62,322 nt of DNA from Nocardioides sp. IC4_145. Lineage in GTDB: Bacteria > Actinomycetota > Actinomycetes > Propionibacteriales > Nocardioidaceae. This document shows, in pieces, positions 16,243 to 24,658 of this stretch. The position numbers were made by a program, and so were the translations under genes. The stretch lies in contig NZ_JAANMS010000024.1 in assembly GCF_011250565.1 (NCBI RefSeq), positions 1 through 62,322 on the forward strand, written 5' to 3'. The number at the start of each line of letters is the position of its first letter. The first letter of the stretch is position 1. The notes under the pieces were generated by a model, which was not told the DNA's origin, ran no database searches, and worked only from the letters and a program-made list of their open reading frames with translations.

Positions 16243-17102
16243 CAGCCGGTTGCTCCTGCCGCGGTCAGGACGGCCCGCCGGGTGAGGACCGTCGCGAGGT
16301 GGCGACGGTAGTCGGCGTCCCCGTTGAGGTCCGAGGGCGGGTTGGTGCCCTCGGCCGCACGGGCGGCGGCGTCGCGCACGCCGTCGGGCGTCGCCGGCTG
16401 CCCGACCAGCGCCTGCTCCACCGCGTGCGCGCGGACCGGCGTGTTGCCCATGTTGGTCAGCCCGACCCGCGCCTCGGCGATGGTGCCTCCCTCGAGGCGG
16501 ACCGCTGCGGCGACCGCGACGATCGGCCACTGGTGGGCGACGCGGACGAACTTCTCGTAGTGGGCGCCCCACCCGGTGTGCTTGGGCAGGCGGACCTCGG
16601 TGAGGATCTCGTCCTCGCCGATGGCGGTCTCGAAGAGGTCGACGAAGAACTCCTCCGCCGGCACGGTGCGGGTGCCGCCCGGACCCTGGATCACGAACTG
16701 CGCGCCGAGCGCGAGCGCCGGCGCCCCCAGGTCGCCCGCGGGATCGGCGTGCGCGAGCGCCCCGCCGAAGGTCCCGCGGTGCCGGATCTGCACGTCGGCC
16801 AGGTGCTCGACGGCCTTGCTCACCAGCGCGGCGTGCTCGGCCACAAGCGGGTCGGAGCCGACGACCGAGTGCTGGGTCATCGCGCCGACGACGATCGCGT
16901 CGCCGTCGTCGCGCACGCCGCGCAGCGAGGTGATCTTCCCGAGGTCGATCACCATCTCCGGGGCGTTGAGCCGCATCCGCAGCACCGGCAGCAGGCTCTG
17001 CCCGCCGGCCAGGATCTTCGCCTCGTCGCCGTGCTGCGCGAGCGCCGCCAGCGCCTCCTCGACGGTGGTCGGGGCGAGGTAGTCGAACTGTGCGGGGATC
17101 AC
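16242..17102 (-). CDS. Mo hydroxylase FAD-binding medium subunit (CoxM-like)
   Basis: A 286-residue FAD subunit that passes electrons from the iron-sulfur subunit to an acceptor. FAD-binding motifs AGGQSLLPVLRMRL (near residue 32) and TFGGALAHADPAGD (near 110), and the C-terminal GLTNMGNTPVRA region, are characteristic of CoxM/CutM proteins. The GTG at 17102 overlaps the large-subunit stop (GTGA), and its own stop overlaps the CoxG-like ATG. The order of genes is small, large, medium and CoxG, not the coxMSL order of classical form I operons. Confidence 0.92.
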   Translation of the reverse strand: MIPAQFDYLAPTTVEEALAALAQHGDEAKILAGGQSLLPVLRMRLNAPEMVIDLGKITSLRGVRDDGDAIVVGAMTQHSVVGSDPLVAEHAALVSKAVEHLADVQIRHRGTFGGALAHADPAGDLGAPALALGAQFVIQGPGGTRTVPAEEFFVDLFETAIGEDEILTEVRLPKHTGWGAHYEKFVRVAHQWPIVAVAAAVRLEGGTIAEARVGLTNMGNTPVRAHAVEQALVGQPATPDGVRDAAARAAEGTNPPSDLNGDADYRRHLATVLTRRAVLTAAGATG

Positions 17103-19603
17103 TGCTGGGCTCCGTCCTGGGCGCCGGCCGTGCGGTCCACGGTGCCCTCCATGCCGGTGGATGCGTCGAAGTGCGGGGCGGCCGCGCCGGTGGTCGCCTC
17201 CGTGCCGGATCCGGCGTCCTGGATGGCGCGCCAGACCCGCTCGGGCGTGCAGGGCATCCGGATGTCGGTGATCCCGAGGTGGCGCACCGCGTCGACGACC
17301 GCGTTGACGACGGCCGGGGTCGAGGCGATCGTGCCGGCCTCGCCGACGCCCTTGGTGCCGAGCGTGTTGGTCAGCGACGGGGTCGTCGTGTGGTCGACCT
17401 CGAAGCTGATCGTGTCCGCCGAGGTCGGCAGCAGGTAGTCGACGAAGGAGCCGGACACCAACGTCCCGGACTCGTCGTACACCGCCTCCTCCCACAGCGC
17501 CTGCGCGATGCCCTGCACCAGGCCGCCGTGCACCTGCCCGGAGACGATGAGCGGGTTGATGACGTTGCCGATGTCGTCGACGCAGACGTACTTGCGCATG
17601 TGCAGCGCGCCGGTCTCGGTGTCGATCTCCATCGCGCACAGGTGGGTGCCGTGCGGGTAGTTGAAGTTGACGGGGTCGAACGTCGCGTCGGAGTCCAGCG
17701 ACGGCTCCATCCCGTCGGGGAGGTTGTGCGCCGCGAAGACCGCGGTCGCGATCTCCTGGATCGCCACCCCCTGGTCGGTGCCGCGGACGGTGAACCGCCC
17801 GCCGCTGAAGTCGAGGTCGTCGGCCGACGCCTCGAGCAGGTGCGCGGCGACCGTCTTGGCCTTCTCGACCACCTTGTCCGAGGCCTTGACCAGCGCCTCG
17901 CCCCCGACCACGAGCGACCGGGAGCCGTAGGTGTCGAGGCCCTTCGGCGCCACCTGGGTGTCGCCGTGCAGCACCTCGACGTCCTCGAACGGCACCCCGA
18001 GCCGGTCGGCGACGATCTGGCTGAACGCCGTCTCGTGGCCCTGGCCGTGGGCGCTGGCGCCGGTGACGACCTCGACCTTGCCGGTGGCGAGCATCCGGAC
18101 GCTCGCGTGCTCCCAGCCGCCCGCGCCGTAGTCGAGCTGGCCGAGCACGCGGCTCGGCGCGAGTCCGCACATCTCGGTGAAGGTCGAGACGCCGATGCCG
18201 AGCTGGACCGGGTCGCCGGACTCCCGGCGCCGGCGCTGCTCGGCCCGGAGCTCGTCGTACCCGAACATCTCCTTGGCGCGCTCGGTCGCCGCCTCGTAGT
18301 TGCCGGAGTCGTACTCCAGCCCCGCCACCGTGGTGAACGGGAACTCCTCGTGCTTGATCCAGTTCCGCTCGCGGATCTCCAGCGGGTCCACGCCGACCTC
18401 CGCGGCCAGCTCGTCCATGAGCCGCTCGATCGCGAACGTCGCCTCGGGCCGGCCGGCGCCGCGGTAGGCGTCGGTCCAGGTCTTGTTGGTCAGCACCGTC
18501 TGGACGGCGAAGTGGTAGGCCGGGAACTTGTAGATCGCGTTGAACATGAACGCGCCGAGCACCGGCACGCCGCCGCCGACGAGCGAGACGTAGGCGCCGA
18601 GGTCGGCGAGGAGCTCGACCTTGAGGCCGGTGACGTTGCCCTCGCGGTCGGCGGCGAGCGTCAGCTTCTGCCACTGGTCGCGACCGTGGTGGGCGGCGAT
18701 GAGGGACTCGCTGCGGGTCTCGGTGTACTTCACCGGCTTGCCCGTGCGGCGGGCCAGCGCGACGGTGATCCACTCCTCGGGCGTCGTCTGGAGCTTGCCG
18801 CCGAAGCCGCCGCCGACGTCCGGCGCGATGACCCGCAGCTTGGACTCCGGGATGCCGGTGGTCGCGGCGAGCGCGAAGCGGAGGATGTGCGGGATCTGGG
18901 TCGCCGACCACACGGTCAGCTGCTCGCCCGTCGGGTCGACGACGGTGGACCGGGGCTCCATGAAGGCGGGGATGAGCCGCTGCTGGCGGTACTCCCGCTC
19001 GAGCACGATCCCCCCGCTCTCGCGCGCCTGGGCGATGGCTTCGTCGACGTTGCCGCCGGTGCCGGCCTCGCCGGAGTCGAAGACCCAGTACGCCGACTTG
19101 TTGCTGCCGAGGTCCGGGTGCGCGAGGACCGTGTCAGCGGCGGCCTCCTTGAGGTCGAGCGCGGCCGGCAGCTCGTCGTACTCAACGTCGACGAGCTCGG
19201 CGGCGTCGCGCGCCTCGGCCGCGCTGCGGGCGACGACGACCGCGACGATCTCGCCGGCGAAGGCCACCCGGTCGATCGCCACCGGGAGGTGGGTCGGCGT
19301 CTTCTGGTCCGGCGTGATCGGCCAGGCGTTGATGAGCACGCCTTGGGTCTCGGCCAGGTCCTGGCCGGTGACGACGTCGACGACGTTCGGGCTCTGCTTG
19401 GCCTCGGTCGTGTCGATGCTGGTGATGCGGGCGTGCGCGAACGGGCTGCGCACCATCGCCAGGTGCAGCATCCCGGGCAGCTGGATGTTGTCGGTCCAGC
19501 GCGTGCGGCCGGTGATCAGCCGCTGGTCCTCCTTGCGGCGCCGCTCCCTGCCGATCTCGCGCTCGGGCGCCTCCGCCTCCGGGCGGGCCTCGGTGGCGGT
19601 CAT
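17099..19603 (-). CDS. Mo hydroxylase molybdopterin-binding large subunit, form II CoxL-like
   Basis: An 834-residue catalytic subunit of the xanthine dehydrogenase/CO dehydrogenase family, binding molybdopterin cytosine dinucleotide. Visible are the N-terminal [19 protein letters not shown], the GGGFGGK cofactor loop (274-280) and the C-terminal GTKGVGEAG bearing the general-base glutamate. The active-site loop at 379-385 is AYRGAGR, the form II signature. The form I motif AYXCSFR, whose cysteine holds copper in true CO dehydrogenase, is absent. CO oxidation is therefore not supported by sequence, and an aldehyde or heterocycle substrate is possible. The ATG overlaps the small-subunit stop. 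Confidence 0.93.
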   Translation of the reverse strand: MTATEARPEAEAPEREIGRERRRKEDQRLITGRTRWTDNIQLPGMLHLAMVRSPFAHARITSIDTTEAKQSPNVVDVVTGQDLAETQGVLINAWPITPDQKTPTHLPVAIDRVAFAGEIVAVVVARSAAEARDAAELVDVEYDELPAALDLKEAAADTVLAHPDLGSNKSAYWVFDSGEAGTGGNVDEAIAQARESGGIVLEREYRQQRLIPAFMEPRSTVVDPTGEQLTVWSATQIPHILRFALAATTGIPESKLRVIAPDVGGGFGGKLQTTPEEWITVALARRTGKPVKYTETRSESLIAAHHGRDQWQKLTLAADREGNVTGLKVELLADLGAYVSLVGGGVPVLGAFMFNAIYKFPAYHFAVQTVLTNKTWTDAYRGAGRPEATFAIERLMDELAAEVGVDPLEIRERNWIKHEEFPFTTVAGLEYDSGNYEAATERAKEMFGYDELRAEQRRRRESGDPVQLGIGVSTFTEMCGLAPSRVLGQLDYGAGGWEHASVRMLATGKVEVVTGASAHGQGHETAFSQIVADRLGVPFEDVEVLHGDTQVAPKGLDTYGSRSLVVGGEALVKASDKVVEKAKTVAAHLLEASADDLDFSGGRFTVRGTDQGVAIQEIATAVFAAHNLPDGMEPSLDSDATFDPVNFNYPHGTHLCAMEIDTETGALHMRKYVCVDDIGNVINPLIVSGQVHGGLVQGIAQALWEEAVYDESGTLVSGSFVDYLLPTSADTISFEVDHTTTPSLTNTLGTKGVGEAGTIASTPAVVNAVVDAVRHLGITDIRMPCTPERVWRAIQDAGSGTEATTGAAAPHFDASTGMEGTVDRTAGAQDGAQQ

Positions 19604-20100
19604 GCCTGCACCGCCTCGGTCTGGCCGGGCACCTGGCTCGCACCTGCGCCCGCCGCGTGCTGCACGGCGCGCACGATGTTGTGGTAGCCGGTGCAGCGGC
19701 ACAGGTTGCCCTCGAGCCCGAGGCGGATCTCCTCCTCCGACGGGTTCGGGTTGTCCTTGAGCAGGTCGACGCTCTGCATGATCATCCCCGGCGTGCAGTA
19801 GCCGCACTGGAGGCCGTGGCACTCCCGGAACGCTTCCTGCACCGGGTGCAGCTGCCCGTCCTGGGCGAGCCCCTCGATCGTCGTCACCTCGCCGCCGTCG
19901 GCCTGGACGGCCAGCACGTTGCACGACTTCACGCTGGTGCCGTCGAGGTGCACCGTGCACGCACCGCAGTTGCTGGTGTCGCAGCCGACGACCGTGCCGG
20001 TCTTGCCGAGCTTCTCGCGGAGGTAGTGCACGAGCAGCATGCGCGGCTCGACGTCGTCGGCGACCCTCGCGCCGTCGACGGTGAGGTTGATCCGGACCAT
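19600..20100 (-). CDS. Mo hydroxylase 2Fe-2S small subunit (CoxS-like)
   Basis: A 166-residue subunit with two 2Fe-2S clusters. The plant-ferredoxin-type cluster uses C40, C45, C48 and C60 ([10 protein letters not shown]). The second cluster uses C99, C102, C134 and C136 (QCGYCTPGM and [10 protein letters not shown]). All eight cysteines are present. Its ATG at 20100 starts the operon, and the stop overlaps the large-subunit ATG. The 290 bases upstream, shared with the divergent HNH gene, must hold the operon promoter; no clear operator was identified there. Confidence 0.95.
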   Translation of the reverse strand: MVRINLTVDGARVADDVEPRMLLVHYLREKLGKTGTVVGCDTSNCGACTVHLDGTSVKSCNVLAVQADGGEVTTIEGLAQDGQLHPVQEAFRECHGLQCGYCTPGMIMQSVDLLKDNPNPSEEEIRLGLEGNLCRCTGYHNIVRAVQHAAGAGASQVPGQTEAVQA

Positions 20101-20260
20101 GACTCTCCTCGGGGTGTACGCCGGGTGTGACCCGGCTCACGCTAGGCGGCGCTGGTTGGGTGATCGTTGGTCCGCGGCCGAGGCGCCGAGTCCTGAGCAC
20201 GGAGGAGAGGTACGCCGTGGCTCGCGGCCACCTCCCGGTTCACGGACGGCCGGACTTCTC

Positions 20261-20300
20261 GGCTGGTTGAGGAGGGCTGCCAGGCCCGTCTCGAAACCCG
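20261..20300 (-). repeat. REP-like element GGTTTCGAGACG...CTCCTCAACCAGC, copy 1
   Basis: On the minus strand this reads GGGTTTCGAGACGGGCC, a short hairpin-forming centre, then GCCCTCCTCAACCAGCC. Related copies lie at 21722-21765 and 22320-22361 in the opposite orientation. The conserved ends with a variable palindromic centre are typical of dispersed bacterial REP elements. This copy lies in the 290-base region between the Mo hydroxylase operon and the HNH gene. Confidence 0.7.
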
Positions 20301-20390
20301 CCGAGAGGCTGCTCAGATCGTTGTCCGAATGCTGGTCTGACCTGGGGAAACGGAGCCTGCACTGTCGGTGGTCGATGCTTGAGTAGACCC

Positions 20391-21656
20391 ATGGCCAAGG
20401 ACTCCCGACACGGTGCGCACCCGGTGTGCCGCGCGGTCGCGAAGTCCCGCAAGAAAGCCCGCTCGGCATGCAGCGCTCAGTTCTGGCAGATGTCCGACGA
20501 CGAGGTCTCGACCGCCCTGCTCGAAGCCAGTCGGCTCCGCGCCCAGGTCGCGGCGCTCGAGCTGCGCCTGGCCGCCGAGGCCGACCGGCGGGAGGTCGGC
20601 GACGAGGTCGGCGCGACCGACACAGCGTCCTGGTGGGGCCACGAGATCCGTCAGGACCGGCGCGCTGCCAAGCGACGAATGCGGCTGGCGGAGTCCCTCG
20701 ACCGCCACGCACCCACCGCGGCTGCGCTCGCTGAAGGCGCGATCAGCACCGACCACGCCCGCGTCATCACCGACTGCATCGACCGACTCCCGGACGATCT
20801 CGAAGACCCGTCGATCCCGGAGCGCGCGGAGAAGCACCTGCTGAACGAGGCGCTGGACCTGGACCCGAAGTCGCTGGCGATGCTCGCCAAGCACGTGCTC
20901 ACCGTTGTCGCGCCCGAGATCGGCGAGGCGTGCGACGCCCGCGCCCTCGAACGCGAGGAACGAGAAGCCCGCGCCCACGCCTGGCTGACCATGGCGCCCG
21001 ACGGGAAGGGCAGCTACCGGGGGAAGTTCTCCATCCCGACCCTGCACGGCGAGATGCTCAAGAAGGCGCTGCTCGCGTTCGCCGCCCCGAAGCACCAGTC
21101 CAGCAAGAAGGCCGACGAGGACGCAACGGAGGTCGTCGAGCGGCGGCCGTCACCGGAACGGATGGGCGATGCGTTCTGCGAGCTCCTCGAACGCCTGCCA
21201 ACCGACAAGCTGCCGAAGCTCGGCGGGTTGAACGCCTCGATCGTCGTCCTGATCGACTTCACCAGCCTGACGAGCGACACCGGCCGCGTCGTCCTCGAGA
21301 GCGGACAACCGATCTCCGCGGCGATGGCCCGGCGGATGGCCTGCGAGCCAGGACTCATCCCCGCCGTCCTCGGCAGCTCCTCCGAGCTCCTCGACCTCGG
21401 CCGCACCGCCCGTCTGTTCTCCGGGGCACAACGCCGCGGGCTCGTCATCACCCAGCGCGAGTGCACTGCCGTCGGCTGTGACTGGCCCGCCCACCTCTGC
21501 CACGGCCACCACGACGACAGCTGGCTCCACGGCGGCAAGACCGACCTGAAGAACGCACGCCTGCTCTGCCCGAGGCACCACGCCCGCATCCACGACCCCA
21601 GGTTCGAGACCACCATCCACCCCGACAACCAGGTCACCTTCCACATCCGGACCTAG
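20391..21656 (+). CDS. DUF222/HNH endonuclease (13E12 repeat family)
   Basis: A 421-residue protein of the DUF222-HNH family, which is present in many copies in actinobacterial genomes. The N-terminal DUF222 region is helical (ALLEASRLRAQVAALELRLAAEADRREVGDE and RLAESLDRHAPTAAALAEGAISTDHARVI). The C-terminal HNH nuclease has ITQRECTAVGCDWPAHLCHGHHDDSWLHGGKTDLKNARLLCPRHH, with zinc cysteines and the H-N-H residues intact. Biological role is unknown; some members are suspected mobile or self-splicing-associated nucleases. The ATG at 20391 is chosen; a TTG 12 bases upstream is possible. REP-like repeats lie upstream and downstream. Confidence 0.87.
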   Translation: MAKDSRHGAHPVCRAVAKSRKKARSACSAQFWQMSDDEVSTALLEASRLRAQVAALELRLAAEADRREVGDEVGATDTASWWGHEIRQDRRAAKRRMRLAESLDRHAPTAAALAEGAISTDHARVITDCIDRLPDDLEDPSIPERAEKHLLNEALDLDPKSLAMLAKHVLTVVAPEIGEACDARALEREEREARAHAWLTMAPDGKGSYRGKFSIPTLHGEMLKKALLAFAAPKHQSSKKADEDATEVVERRPSPERMGDAFCELLERLPTDKLPKLGGLNASIVVLIDFTSLTSDTGRVVLESGQPISAAMARRMACEPGLIPAVLGSSSELLDLGRTARLFSGAQRRGLVITQRECTAVGCDWPAHLCHGHHDDSWLHGGKTDLKNARLLCPRHHARIHDPRFETTIHPDNQVTFHIRT

Positions 21657-21721
21657 ACCGCGACACGGATGGTCGCCACCCGCGGACCAGATGACCAGCC
21701 CGACGCCCTGCGCACCTCACC

Positions 21722-21765
21722 GGGTTTCGACACGGCTCGCTGGCGCTCGCCTGCTCAACCAGCGG
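21722..21765 (+). repeat. REP-like element, copy 2
   Basis: Reads GGGTTTCGACACGGCTCGC, a GGCGCTCGCC centre, then TGCTCAACCAGCGG. It has the same ends as copies 1 and 3 but a different palindromic centre. It lies 66 bases after the HNH stop codon and 51 bases before the NTF2-like start. Confidence 0.7.
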
Positions 21766-21815
21766 AGGGGGTCTCCCCGACGCTCGCCAGGGCTCGCTGG
21801 TGGGAGGGTGACGGG

Positions 21816-22340
21816 ATGGGCGAGCGGGATGACCGGGCGGCGATCTACGAGCTGGTGTGCTCCTACTGCCGGGCGGTGGACCGAAGGGACCTCGACGGCG
21901 TACGCGCGGTCTACGCGCGGGACGGCGTGGACCACCACACCGGGTTCGACGGCTCCGCCGACGAGTACGTCGCGTGGCTGGCCCGGATGCTGCCGGCGCT
22001 GGACGGGACGATGCACCTCGTGGGCAACCACCTCGTCGAGCTGCGGGGCGACGAGGCCGTCGCGGAGACGTACGGGCAGGCCGTGCACTGGGGCACGCCT
22101 GCGGACGAGCCGGCGTCGAACTTCACGACCGGGTTCCGGTACGTCGACCACCTCGTCCGCGAGGACGGCGCGTGGCGGATCCGCGAGCGGTGGGCGGTGC
22201 GCGAGTGGACCCGGTCGGAGGCCGGCCGGCTCACGCCGGGGACGGGCTCGGGTCCGCGAGCGGCGCGGGACGGCAGCGACCCGTTGGACGTCGCGTTGGG
22301 GCGGCTGCGGGGGTCCGGCGGGTTTCGAGACGGGCGCTAG
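21816..22340 (+). CDS. NTF2/SnoaL-fold protein
   Basis: A 174-residue NTF2-like protein. It opens with DDRAAIYELVCSYCRAVDRRDLDGVRAVYARDGVDHH, the standard first helices and strand of SnoaL-like polyketide cyclase and ring-hydroxylating dioxygenase beta-type folds. It then runs through MHLVGNHLVELRGDEAVAETYGQAVHW. The activity is unknown. The ATG at 21816 has GGGAGG about eight bases upstream. The last residues (GGFRDGR) and the stop codon are encoded inside a copy of the REP-like element, so the C-terminus seems to have been set by a repeat insertion. Confidence 0.78.
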   Translation: MGERDDRAAIYELVCSYCRAVDRRDLDGVRAVYARDGVDHHTGFDGSADEYVAWLARMLPALDGTMHLVGNHLVELRGDEAVAETYGQAVHWGTPADEPASNFTTGFRYVDHLVREDGAWRIRERWAVREWTRSEAGRLTPGTGSGPRAARDGSDPLDVALGRLRGSGGFRDGR

Positions 22341-22361
22341 CGCGCCCTCCTCGACCAGCCG
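22320..22361 (+). repeat. REP-like element, copy 3, overlapping a gene end
   Basis: Reads GGGTTTCGAGAC, then a hairpin GGGCGC-TAGC-GCGCCC (22332-22347), then TCCTCGACCAGCCG. The TAG stop codon of the NTF2-like gene is the hairpin loop. The hairpin could also terminate the convergent genes ending at 22340 and 22381. Confidence 0.75.
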
Positions 22362-22380
22362 ACCGGAGGAGCTGGCGGGG

Positions 22381-23382
22381 CTAGCCGATCGCGGCGCGGA
22401 CGGCGGCCCGCATCGCGGCGCGGAAGCGGGCGGTGCCGGGGGCGGTGTCGCCGAGGAAGGCGTCGGCCGCGTGGTACATCCCCGGCTCGACGTGCACGTC
22501 GCAGGCGACCCCGGCGGCGCGGAGGCGGGCGGCGTACTCCAGGTCCTCGTCGTGGAAGAGGTCGAGGTCGCCGACGCCGATCCAGGCCGGCGGCAGACCG
22601 GCGAGGTCCGCGCGGCGCGCGGGCACGGCGTACGGCCGGTCCTCGCCGTCCTCGGCGGGGGCGTGGCCGAGGTAGGAGTTCCAGGCGAAGCGGTTCGACG
22701 GCGGCGTCCAGAGGAACCGTCCACGGCCGCCGTGGTCGGAGCGGAGGTTCGTGCGGTCGTCGAGCATCGGGTAGACGAGCAGCTGGAAGGCCACCGGCGA
22801 CCCCTCGTCGGCGGTGCGCTGCGCCAGCGCCGCGGCGAGCAGGCCGCCCGCGCTCGCGCCACCGACCGCGATCCGTGCGGGGTCGACCCCGAGGTCGGCA
22901 GCGGCAGCGCGCAGCCACTCCAGCGCCTCGGCGCAGTCGTCGAGCGGCGTCGGGAACGGGTGCTCGGGCGCGAGCCGGTAGTCGACGTTCACCACCAGGA
23001 CGCCGAGGTCGCGGGCCAGCTCGCTGCACAGCCGGTCGTCCTGGGCGGCGGTGCCCATGACCGTGCCGCCGCCGTGCACCCAGACCAGGGCACCGCTGGG
23101 GTGCTGGCGGCCGACGGGCCCGTGCACCCGCACGGCCGCGCCGCCGGGCAGCCCGCGCACGGTCACCTCGACGCCGTCGACCGGCTTCGTGGGGATGCCG
23201 TAGGCACGGCGGGCGAGCGGCAGCAGGGCGGGGTGGGTGAGCGCGAGCGGTGCCCACAGCGGGGCGATCCGCATCGCGCGCGGCACCTCACGCACCGCCC
23301 GGGCGCGGGCCAAGGCGGCCCCGACGGCGGTCGCACCGAGGGTGATGGGGGCGAGCGGCAGCAGGCGCGGGCGCGGCGTCAC
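22381..23382 (-). CDS. Alpha/beta hydrolase, hormone-sensitive-lipase family esterase
   Basis: A 333-residue esterase. The HSL oxyanion motif is VHGGGTVMGT, the nucleophile elbow is GGASAGG and the acid and base are in the later LDLFHDEDLEYA and YHAADAF segments. An N-terminal hydrophobic stretch (LAPITLGATAVGAALARA) may be a membrane anchor or cap. The GTG at 23382 is a weakly supported start. It lies 22 bases downstream of the GAF regulator and is probably the last gene of that transcript. The substrate is likely a short-chain ester but is not determined. Confidence 0.85.
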   Translation of the reverse strand: MTPRPRLLPLAPITLGATAVGAALARARAVREVPRAMRIAPLWAPLALTHPALLPLARRAYGIPTKPVDGVEVTVRGLPGGAAVRVHGPVGRQHPSGALVWVHGGGTVMGTAAQDDRLCSELARDLGVLVVNVDYRLAPEHPFPTPLDDCAEALEWLRAAAADLGVDPARIAVGGASAGGLLAAALAQRTADEGSPVAFQLLVYPMLDDRTNLRSDHGGRGRFLWTPPSNRFAWNSYLGHAPAEDGEDRPYAVPARRADLAGLPPAWIGVGDLDLFHDEDLEYAARLRAAGVACDVHVEPGMYHAADAFLGDTAPGTARFRAAMRAAVRAAIG

Positions 23383-23404
23383 CCGCCGGACGTTAGCGAG
23401 CGGC

Positions 23405-24625
23405 TCAGGAGCGCGCGACCGCCAGCCTCCCCTTGAGCAGCGGCACAGCCGGGTGCGGCGTCCCGGCGAGGCGGGCCAGGCAGGTCTCCAGCACCTCGGC
23501 GTCGTACGGCGCGAGCTCGCTGTAACGCACCACCGCATCGGGCTGCGGGTCGGCGAGCAGCGCCTCGCGCAGGGCGACCGCGACGTACTCGGCGAGCTCG
23601 TGGAGGGCCGGGCTGTTGGTGCCCGGCAGCAGGTCACCGCGGTACGCGTCGACGGCCGCCGCGACCTCGCCCCGACGCAGCAGCGCCAGCACGTGGTCGA
23701 CGTCGGTGGCGACCGGCATGAGCAGCCGGTAGGGCCGTGACGACAGCTGCCCGCCGAGCGCGGCCCGCAGGTGCGAGACCTCGGCCTTCAGCGTGGAGAA
23801 CGTGACGGCCTGGTCGCCGTAGACCAGCGCGTGCAGCTGCTCGAGCGAGAGGCCCTCGGGGTGCATCGCGAGCAGCGCCAGCACCTCGGTCTGCCGGCGG
23901 TTGAGCAGCAGCCGCTGCCCGTCGAGCCGGGTCTCGGCGGTGCCGAGCAGCGTCATCACGAGCCCCGGGTCGTGGGTCTCCTCCAGCCCGGGGTGGGTGT
24001 GCGAGCGGGGCATGGCCTGCTCGATGAGGCGCGCCATCACCCGCGCGGTCGCGAGCCCGATCGGGTGGGTGCGCTCCCACGTGGTCGAGAGGTCCAGGAC
24101 GCCGAGCTGCGCCCCGGTGACCGGGTCGTGCACGGGCGCGGCCCAGCAGACCCAGTTGTGCACGATCGGTGCGTAGTGCTCGGCGCTGAACACCATCGAC
24201 GGCTTCCCGAGCCGGTTGGCCAGGTCGAGGGCGTTGGTGCCGACCGACCGGTCGTCCCAACGGCCGCCGGCCACGAAGTTCACGGTCTCGGCCTTGCGGC
24301 GCATCACGCGGCCGCCGTACGTCCACAGGATGCGGGTGTCGGGGTCGGTGACGGCGACGACGAGGTCACCGTCCTCGGCGGTACGCCGCAGCTCGGCCTC
24401 GACCCGCTCGACCGCGACCTGGAGCGGCGAGCCCCGCCACCGCCCGGCGGTCTCGTCCTCGTCGGCGAGCGGCGCCTCGGTGACGTCGGTGCCGACCGCG
24501 GCCGACCGGCCCCAGCTGGAGAGGATCTCCGGGCGCACCGCGCCGGCGGCGTCGCCGTGCTCCACGAACGACGTCCACGCGCGGACCGCCCGGCGCCTGC
24601 GGTCCTCCAGGTCCCCGACCGTCAT
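23405..24625 (-). CDS. GAF-domain transcriptional regulator
   Basis: A 406-residue regulator. The N-terminal segment VRPEILSSWGRSAAVG and a GAF domain (about 80-200, with VVAVTDPDTRILWTYGGRVMRRKAETVNFVAGGRWDDRSVGTNA and HNWVCWAAPVHDP) match actinobacterial relatives of sigma-54-type activators. The AAA+ domain is missing, and the C-terminus is a winged helix (RRQTEVLALLAMHPEGLSLEQLHALVYG, TLKAEVSHLRAALGG) like the DNA-binding domain of SARP/OmpR proteins. Such proteins commonly control aldehyde or alcohol dehydrogenase genes. Here it sits between two hydrolases, and its target is inferred to be local. Confidence 0.83.
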   Translation of the reverse strand: MTVGDLEDRRRRAVRAWTSFVEHGDAAGAVRPEILSSWGRSAAVGTDVTEAPLADEDETAGRWRGSPLQVAVERVEAELRRTAEDGDLVVAVTDPDTRILWTYGGRVMRRKAETVNFVAGGRWDDRSVGTNALDLANRLGKPSMVFSAEHYAPIVHNWVCWAAPVHDPVTGAQLGVLDLSTTWERTHPIGLATARVMARLIEQAMPRSHTHPGLEETHDPGLVMTLLGTAETRLDGQRLLLNRRQTEVLALLAMHPEGLSLEQLHALVYGDQAVTFSTLKAEVSHLRAALGGQLSSRPYRLLMPVATDVDHVLALLRRGEVAAAVDAYRGDLLPGTNSPALHELAEYVAVALREALLADPQPDAVVRYSELAPYDAEVLETCLARLAGTPHPAVPLLKGRLAVARS

Positions 24626-24658
24626 GCGCCGGACCGTACACCGCGCCGGTGACCCGCG

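Noticed and set aside
17090..19687. Long plus-strand open frame opposite the Mo hydroxylase large subunit
   Set aside because: Low-complexity Val/Arg/Gly/Asp composition; the minus-strand genes have intact catalytic motifs and overlapping stop-start junctions.
15502..20100. Canonical aerobic CO dehydrogenase operon
   Set aside because: The large subunit lacks the copper-binding cysteine loop AYXCSFR and the gene order is small-large-medium, so the name is not supported.
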